A DNA stretch of 18,134 bases from Bacteroidales bacterium UBA1797 (GTDB taxonomy: Bacteria > Bacteroidota > Bacteroidia > Bacteroidales > VadinHA17): NCBI GenBank assembly GCA_002319885.1, contig DCFT01000106.1, positions 1-18,134 of the forward strand. The letters run 5' to 3'. The notes under the pieces were generated by a model. The model was not told the origin of the DNA. It ran no database searches and saw only the letters and a list, made by a program, of their open reading frames with translations. Positions 13,353-18,134 of this stretch are shown in pieces. The position numbers and the translations under genes were made by a program. Within the stretch, counting starts at the first letter, position 1; each line of letters begins with the position of its first letter.

Positions 13353-15188
13353 ATGAAAAAAAGAATCATTGCAATCTGTTCCTACTTTCTTTTCTGGCTT
13401 GCATTCTTCTTTATAGCCCGGTTATTTTTTATCGTTTTCCAATATCATTCTTCTTTTCAAACCAGTATCGGTGAACTTTTGGGTACATTCTGGCATGGCG
13501 CAAAGCTTGATATTTCAACAACGGCTTACTATCTGATTATTCCTCTCCTGTTTCTGATACCCGGAGTTTATTTTAACGGCAACTGGTTCAGAATATTTGT
13601 CAGATGGTATACATATATTATGATTGTTTTTTCATCAATAATTATAGTTTCTGATGCTAATCTTTATTCCTATTGGGGATTCAGGATGGATTACACTCCT
13701 GTGTTTTATCTTAAAACTCCGGGCGAAGCAATGGCTTCAGTAAGCACACTTAAGATTATTATGTTCGTACTTACCATTGCCCTTTTTTCATCTGTGACTA
13801 TTTATTTATATAAAAAATTAATAGACAGATTATTCAGTAACTTTAACAGGGTAATATACTGGCTGCCGGCTATTCTGTTTTTCCTTCTTCTCTGGGGAGC
13901 ACTTCTTATACCCATCAGGGGTGGATTTGGGGTGGCTCCGATTAATGCAGGATCTGTTTATTTCAGCAAAAATATGTTTCTCAACCATACTGCTATTAAT
14001 GCGGTATGGAATGTTGGAACATCCGCCTTTACACAGAAGCCGGTAAAAAATCCATATGAGTTTGGTGATCTTTCAGCTGCAAAAACTGTGGTCGATTCAC
14101 TTACAATAAAAAGGGGGACTCCTGAGAAAGTATTGAATATTTCAAAACCAAATGTTATAATAATTGTGCTCGAAAGTTTCAGTGGATACCTGATCGGACC
14201 TCTTGGCGGGGACTCCCTGGTTACTCCGAATATTAACAGGTATGCTAAGGAGGGGATTCTTTTTACCAATTTCTATGCGTCTGGTACAAGAACTGACAAA
14301 GCCATACCGGCTGTATTGGATGGTTATCCTGCCCAGCCGGCTCAGTCAATTATTAAAGAACCCAAGAAGAGTCAGTCGTTACCCAGTCTTGTTAAGATAC
14401 TGATTGAGAATGGATATCAAAGTTCATTCTGGTATGGCGGAGAAATAAATTTTGCAAATTTCAACTCATTTGTTATCGGGTCAGGCTTTAAGGATATAAT
14501 TACAAAGAGAAATTTTGATCCTTCAAATTATAATTCAAAGTGGGGCGTACACGACCATATTCTTTTTCAGTCTCTTAAGGATTCCATGCAGAAAATGCAA
14601 GAACCGTTTTTAAGGGTGATTCTTACATTATCGAGCCATGAACCTTTCGATGTTCCAATGGAACCGGTCTTTAAAGGTACGGATGATATGACAAAATACA
14701 AAAACTCAGTTTATTATACCGACAAGGCCCTTGGATCATTTTTTGATTGGGCAAAAGGAACCGATTGGTGGAAGAATACGCTGATCATAATGGTAGCAGA
14801 TCATTGTGCAAGGGTGTATAGTGATATGCCTAATTATAAACAGAATGTCTTTAGGATACCAATGCTTTGGATTGGAGGGGCATTATCACAGAGAGGTATA
14901 AAGGTTGAAAAGCTTGGGAGCCAGGTTGATATTCCAACTACTTTGTTAGATCAGCTCGGTCTAAAAAGTAATTTTCCTTTCGCAAAAGATTTACTGTCGG
15001 ATCAATCAAAATCTTTTGCCTTTTATACTTATAACGAAGGTTTCGGATTTATTACCGACAGCTCGGCTGCTGCTGTTGATCTGAAAAGTAAAATGGTAGT
15101 GCTCAGCGAAGGGAAGGAGCCTGAAGTAGCTGAAAATAACGGCAAAGCATATCTGCAGGTTTTATTCGACGATTATTTAAAAAGATAA
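13353..15188 (+). CDS. LTA synthase/OpgB-family membrane phosphotransferase (sulfatase fold)
   Basis: Membrane enzyme of 611 residues. Five hydrophobic segments fill the first 200 residues, followed by an alkaline-phosphatase/sulfatase-type domain facing the periplasm. Catalytic signatures are present: VIIIVLESFSG with metal ligand Glu274, the nucleophile region GTRTDKAIPA (Thr314) leading into the typical GYPAQPAQS, and MVADHC with Asp483-His484. Family members move phosphoglycerol or phosphoethanolamine from a phospholipid to a glycan or lipid acceptor. Since Bacteroidota lack Gram-positive lipoteichoic acid, an OpgB-like or lipid A/glycan modification role is more plausible. ATG at 13353, 5 nt after the EamA stop, is chosen; the frame is open further upstream but overlaps EamA out of frame. 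Confidence 0.9.
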   Translation: MKKRIIAICSYFLFWLAFFFIARLFFIVFQYHSSFQTSIGELLGTFWHGAKLDISTTAYYLIIPLLFLIPGVYFNGNWFRIFVRWYTYIMIVFSSIIIVSDANLYSYWGFRMDYTPVFYLKTPGEAMASVSTLKIIMFVLTIALFSSVTIYLYKKLIDRLFSNFNRVIYWLPAILFFLLLWGALLIPIRGGFGVAPINAGSVYFSKNMFLNHTAINAVWNVGTSAFTQKPVKNPYEFGDLSAAKTVVDSLTIKRGTPEKVLNISKPNVIIIVLESFSGYLIGPLGGDSLVTPNINRYAKEGILFTNFYASGTRTDKAIPAVLDGYPAQPAQSIIKEPKKSQSLPSLVKILIENGYQSSFWYGGEINFANFNSFVIGSGFKDIITKRNFDPSNYNSKWGVHDHILFQSLKDSMQKMQEPFLRVILTLSSHEPFDVPMEPVFKGTDDMTKYKNSVYYTDKALGSFFDWAKGTDWWKNTLIIMVADHCARVYSDMPNYKQNVFRIPMLWIGGALSQRGIKVEKLGSQVDIPTTLLDQLGLKSNFPFAKDLLSDQSKSFAFYTYNEGFGFITDSSAAAVDLKSKMVVLSEGKEPEVAENNGKAYLQVLFDDYLKR

Positions 15189-15265
15189 TTCAGATAATTG
15201 TTTTATACTTTAATAAGCAGGAATAAGAAAAGATAAGTTTTTGAATACTTATTAATGATCTGGTT

Positions 15266-16606
15266 TTGAAAAGCAAATCAATAAAACGAATACCACAGGC
15301 AGTTATCATGCTTGGTTTGGTCAGTCTCTTTACCGATACGGCAACGGAGATGATCTATCCTCTTGTTCCGGTCTACATTGCTGCTCTTGGTTCGGGAGCC
15401 ATCCTACTGGGAATTATTGAAGGAATTGCGGAAACGACTTCTTCAATGTTAAAACTCTTAACCGGAATATGGTCCGACAGAACAGGAAAGAGAAAATTAT
15501 TTGTTCTGATAGGGTATTCAATTTCTTCTGTAATCAGACCATTGACCGGTTTAGTAACATCAGGCTGGGAAATTATTATTGTCAGAATGTTTGACAGGGT
15601 AGGTAAAGGTATCAGAACAGCTCCGAGAGATGCTCTGATTGCTTCGTCGGTCGATGAGAATATGAGAGGCAGAGCATATGGATTTGAACGTGCAATGGAT
15701 CATATAGGTGCTGTTCTCGGGCCACTCCTGGCAATAATGACCCTTCTCATCCTCTTTATTGGTGTTGGAATGAAAGATTCTTTACTGGCCTTAAGATGGA
15801 CATTCATTCTTGCAATAATACCCGGATTTCTGGCCGTATTGACCTTAATCCTGTTTGTTCACGAAGCTTCTTCCAAAAGCGCCGGTGGCAGTTCAGTTCT
15901 AGTCTCACTAAAAAGCTTTGATAAGAACTTCAGGAATTATCTTTTTGTAATGGTACTCTTTACTCTTGGAAACTCTTCCGATGCTTTTTTGTTATTCAGG
16001 GTAGAGGAGGCTATACATAAGAGCGGCGCAGTAGTGAATCTTGTCAATAGTATTTCTCCGCTTAAAAGCATGGTTTCCAATTTTGGAGATGAAGCTGCAA
16101 GATCGAAAGTCATCAATATCCTCTTCCTGCCTCTTGTATGGGCATTTTTTCACGTGATCAAGGCTGCTTTTTCAACACCGCTGGGGGCTCTTTCTGATAA
16201 AATCGGACGAAAGAAAGTAATAAATGCAGGTTGGGGAATTTATGCCTTTGTTTATATCTCTTTCGCACTTCTTGTCTTCCTTACTTCATCATTACAGATC
16301 GTAGCCACATTTGTGCTCTTTGCAATATATGCTTTGTTCTATGCCTTTACAGAGGGAACGGAAAAAGCATTTGTCGCCGATCTGGTCAGTACGGAAAAAA
16401 GAGGAACTGCCTTTGGGTTATTCAATTTTTCTATAGGTCTCGGAGCTCTTCCTGCGAGTATTATCTTTGGCTTCCTTTATAGTTATTTTGATAAATTAAT
16501 TCCCGGCTACGGAGGTACTGTTGCCTTTGGTTTTGGAGGGACTATAGCGATTATTGCAATGGTCCTTCTTGCAATAAAAATAAAAGAGCCTGTACTAAAA
16601 GTCTAA
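15266..16606 (+). CDS. Major facilitator superfamily transporter
   Basis: Inner-membrane secondary transporter of 446 residues with about twelve membrane helices. Helix 1 lies in MLGLVSLFTDTATEMIYPLV. The loop 2-3 motif A is GIWSDRTGKRK, with a second copy in the C-terminal half, ALSDKIGRKKVI. RVGKGIRTAPRDALIA is conserved in this MFS subgroup, generally annotated as drug or sugar exporters; no substrate can be named. The start is TTG at 15266, giving a basic KSKSIKR leader; the first in-frame ATG, 15308, would fall inside helix 1. The loop around residues 245-285, between helices 7 and 8, is unusually long. The gene follows the LtaS-like gene by 77 nt and may share its transcript. Confidence 0.9.
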   Translation: MKSKSIKRIPQAVIMLGLVSLFTDTATEMIYPLVPVYIAALGSGAILLGIIEGIAETTSSMLKLLTGIWSDRTGKRKLFVLIGYSISSVIRPLTGLVTSGWEIIIVRMFDRVGKGIRTAPRDALIASSVDENMRGRAYGFERAMDHIGAVLGPLLAIMTLLILFIGVGMKDSLLALRWTFILAIIPGFLAVLTLILFVHEASSKSAGGSSVLVSLKSFDKNFRNYLFVMVLFTLGNSSDAFLLFRVEEAIHKSGAVVNLVNSISPLKSMVSNFGDEAARSKVINILFLPLVWAFFHVIKAAFSTPLGALSDKIGRKKVINAGWGIYAFVYISFALLVFLTSSLQIVATFVLFAIYALFYAFTEGTEKAFVADLVSTEKRGTAFGLFNFSIGLGALPASIIFGFLYSYFDKLIPGYGGTVAFGFGGTIAIIAMVLLAIKIKEPVLKV

Positions 16607-16644
16607 ATCCATTAACCAGAAAGGGCACAAAGGAAATTCACAAA

Positions 16645-16664
16645 CCTGCCTGCCGGCAGGCAGG
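16645..16664. repeat. Perfect 20-bp palindrome
   Basis: CCTGCCTGCCGGCAGGCAGG is fully self-complementary and composed of CCTG/CAGG units. Its GC content contrasts sharply with the surrounding DNA. It lies inside the larger repeat at 16612-16794 and resembles a frequent insertion within such Bacteroidota repeats. Confidence 0.8.
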
Positions 16665-16745
16665 GGACACAAAGGAAAAAATATCACGATTTTCCCTTCG
16701 TGCTCTTCGTGCAATTGCCAGCCCTGCAATCTGGCCCCTGCGCTA

Positions 16746-16766
16746 AAATAGCCATACGGGCTATTT
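16746..16766. terminator. Hairpin, possible terminator of the MFS unit
   Basis: AAATAGCC (16746-16753) pairs with GGCTATTT (16759-16766) around a 5-nt loop, followed by CTTT on the plus strand. It is 140 nt after the MFS stop and 64 nt past the helicase stop, so either transcript could end here. The short U-tract makes it weak. Confidence 0.35.
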
Positions 16767-16829
16767 CTTTACGCCTGGTCCCCTTCGTGGTTAAAAATGA
16801 CTTTTGATACAGTCTCTTAATAAGTATAA

Positions 16830-18134
16830 CTAATGGCTGTACTTCTTCTTATCTTTTTTGCCGAATTTACTTCCTCTTTTATAGTCTCTGCTTTTGCTTT
16901 CAGTTTTCCCCTGGTTTCTTTTTTCAGGTCGCCTGTCTGACCATTTTGCTGGTCTTTTACCGGAATAATCGTCCTGACGCGGTTTATCTGTCTTTTCCTG
17001 GGCGATCTCCACAGCAACTCTTCTGTCCATGAAAGTGACATTTGTTAATGCGGCGATGAGACTGTCAGCATAACTTGCTTCAACCTCAAAAAAGGAAAAG
17101 GTTTTCAGGAGATCTATTTTTCCAATAGGTACTTTTTTACCCTTAGTGTTACTGTTTACCAGTTCAATAAGTTGTTCCGGATAAAAGCCATCAGACTTAC
17201 CAAGATTTATAAAGAGTCTTTTATAATTGCCAGGATATTCTTCGCGAGCGCCTCTTCTTCCTGATCCTTCAAAACGGTTTTCTCTTTCAGATACCGGTTC
17301 GATAGTATCCTCTCCATCGCGGTAATCATCAAGGAACCGGTCAAATTGCAGTGAAACAACTCTTTTAAGCAATTCTTCCCTGTCAAACCCGGCTAATTTT
17401 TCCTTTATCTCCGGTAAAAATCTTTCAATCTCCTGGTGTTCTGTTACAACAGTCTCAAGTTTGTTAATCCAATGGAATAGCTGTTTTCCGCATATTTCTG
17501 TTCCTGTCGGAATCTGAATAGCTTTGAATGGTTTCTTAACCATTCTTTCAATTTGTTGGAGATTATGCCTCTCCCTGAGGTGAACCAGTGAAATTGAAAT
17601 TCCGGTTTTCCCGGCTCTTCCGGTACGTCCGCTTCTATGTGTATACACCTCGGTATCATCGGGGAGACTATAATTAATTACATGAGTGAGGTCGTCAACA
17701 TCCAAACCCCGGGCAGCAACATCTGTAGCCACAAGTAGCTGTAGGTTCTTTGTTCTGAATTTCTGCATAACAGCATCACGCTGCAATTGTGACAGATCGC
17801 CGTGCAAGGCATCAGCATTATAGCCGTCGTCCATCAGCTTAGATGCTACTTCCTGTGTCTCTTTTCGTGTACGGCAGAAAATTATACCATAAATGTCGGG
17901 CTCAAAATCTGCAATACGTTTCAGTACTTTATACTTATCTTTTGCATGAATAAGATAATAAGCATGACTTACATTATCAGCCGATGAATTTTTTGTGCCA
18001 ATTGTTATTTCAACAGGCTGGTCCATGTATTTCCTTGCAATTGATGAAATTTCTTTCGACATGGTTGCTGAAAACAGGAGTGTTCTTCGTCCTTCAGGAA
18101 CCTCTTCAAGAATTTCATTTATACTGTCAAGAAA
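16830..18134 (-). CDS. DEAD-box RNA helicase with DbpA-type RNA-binding domain, 5' end cut by window edge
   Basis: ATP-dependent RNA helicase; the visible 434 residues cover the second RecA domain and the C-terminus. The first RecA domain with the Walker A and DEAD motifs lies beyond the right edge. The frame is open from the window end through motif III (FSAT, about 18070-18060), so the ATG at 18062 is internal. Motifs IV (YGIIFCRTR), V (VATDVAARGLDVDDLTHVINY) and VI (YTHRSGRTGRAG) are intact. A DbpA-type domain (about 17230-17000: YKRLFINLGKSDGFYPEQ, then LLKTFSFFEVE) follows; in DbpA it binds 23S rRNA hairpin 92. The tail is Lys/Arg-rich (KRGSKFGKKDKKKYSH). Likely roles are ribosome assembly and mRNA turnover, as for DeaD/CsdA and DbpA. 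Confidence 0.93.
   Translation of the reverse strand, partial: FLDSINEILEEVPEGRRTLLFSATMSKEISSIARKYMDQPVEITIGTKNSSADNVSHAYYLIHAKDKYKVLKRIADFEPDIYGIIFCRTRKETQEVASKLMDDGYNADALHGDLSQLQRDAVMQKFRTKNLQLLVATDVAARGLDVDDLTHVINYSLPDDTEVYTHRSGRTGRAGKTGISISLVHLRERHNLQQIERMVKKPFKAIQIPTGTEICGKQLFHWINKLETVVTEHQEIERFLPEIKEKLAGFDREELLKRVVSLQFDRFLDDYRDGEDTIEPVSERENRFEGSGRRGAREEYPGNYKRLFINLGKSDGFYPEQLIELVNSNTKGKKVPIGKIDLLKTFSFFEVEASYADSLIAALTNVTFMDRRVAVEIAQEKTDKPRQDDYSGKRPAKWSDRRPEKRNQGKTESKSRDYKRGSKFGKKDKKKYSH

Larger units (their letters stand above)
16612..16794. repeat. 183-bp intergenic repeat bounded by 14-bp inverted ends
   Basis: The ends TTAACCAGAAAGGG (16612-16625) and 16781-16794 are complementary at 12 of 14 positions. 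Inside are a perfect 20-bp palindrome (16645-16664), an imperfect stem pairing 16668-16682 with 16689-16702, three copies of CTTCGTG (16696, 16705, 16783) and a hairpin AAATAGCC/GGCTATTT (16746-16766). ACAAAGG and CTTCGTG blocks of this kind are, from memory, dispersed in many Bacteroidota intergenic regions. It fills most of the space between two convergent genes and may serve as a terminator region. No coding content is seen. Confidence 0.65.

Noticed and set aside
18060..18062. ATG at 18062 as start of the helicase
   Set aside because: The frame stays open to the window edge and encodes the end of the first RecA domain including motif III (SAT), so this Met is internal.

Overview
This 18.1 kb window looks like chromosomal DNA of a Gram-negative member of the Bacteroidota, probably an uncultivated Bacteroidales/Marinilabiliales-type organism. 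The evidence is AT-rich DNA, an almost complete lack of Shine-Dalgarno sequences, promoter boxes of the Bacteroidota type (TAnnTTTG), a lipoprotein with a long propeller ectodomain, a 30S protein of the THX family, RRM-type RNA-binding proteins, and short palindromic intergenic repeats of a kind common in this phylum. There is no phage, plasmid, integrase, transposase, tRNA, rRNA or CRISPR signal. Both window edges cut a gene: the dihydrolipoamide acyltransferase at the left and the DEAD-box helicase at the right.

Layout. 1-1219 (-) is the E2 subunit of a 2-oxoacid dehydrogenase, divergent from a GntR/UTRA repressor (1447-2163, +). The 227-bp gap between them holds a palindrome that coincides with the -33 positions of two back-to-back promoters. 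Next come a Tat-exported Gfo/Idh/MocA oxidoreductase (2261-3580) and a 930-residue lipoprotein fusing a YncE-like beta-propeller to a phosphoesterase (3667-6459). A hairpin at 6463-6489 separates the latter from a convergent cold-shock pair (RRM protein then CspA-type protein, 7059 to 6512, -).

A 507-bp gap (7060-7566) carries a 220-bp nested inverted-repeat element. Beyond it lie, on the minus strand, a NYN-LOTUS protein (7567-8346), a pyridoxamine-oxidase-fold flavoprotein (8447-8911) and a TAG-type DNA glycosylase (8877-9452). Divergent from these is a ribosomal THX protein with an unusual Lys/Glu-rich tail (9584-9946), followed after 8 nt by a RimJ/RimL-type acetyltransferase (9955-10494).

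The right part holds a stand-alone acetolactate-synthase-like ThDP enzyme (10543-12135, -), an EamA permease, an LtaS-family membrane phosphotransferase and an MFS transporter (12430-16606, +). A 183-bp dispersed-type repeat (16612-16794) follows, and then the C-terminal two thirds of a DEAD-box RNA helicase with a DbpA-type RNA-binding domain (16830-18134, -).

The recurring theme is RNA and ribosome biology: RRM protein, cold-shock protein, NYN-LOTUS protein, THX plus acetyltransferase, and DEAD-box/DbpA helicase. The remainder is central metabolism and envelope functions. No obvious defence island or biosynthetic cluster is present. The items most worth a second look are the symmetric GntR operator/promoter, the nested inverted-repeat element, the THX tail with its acetyltransferase neighbour, and the NYN-LOTUS protein.
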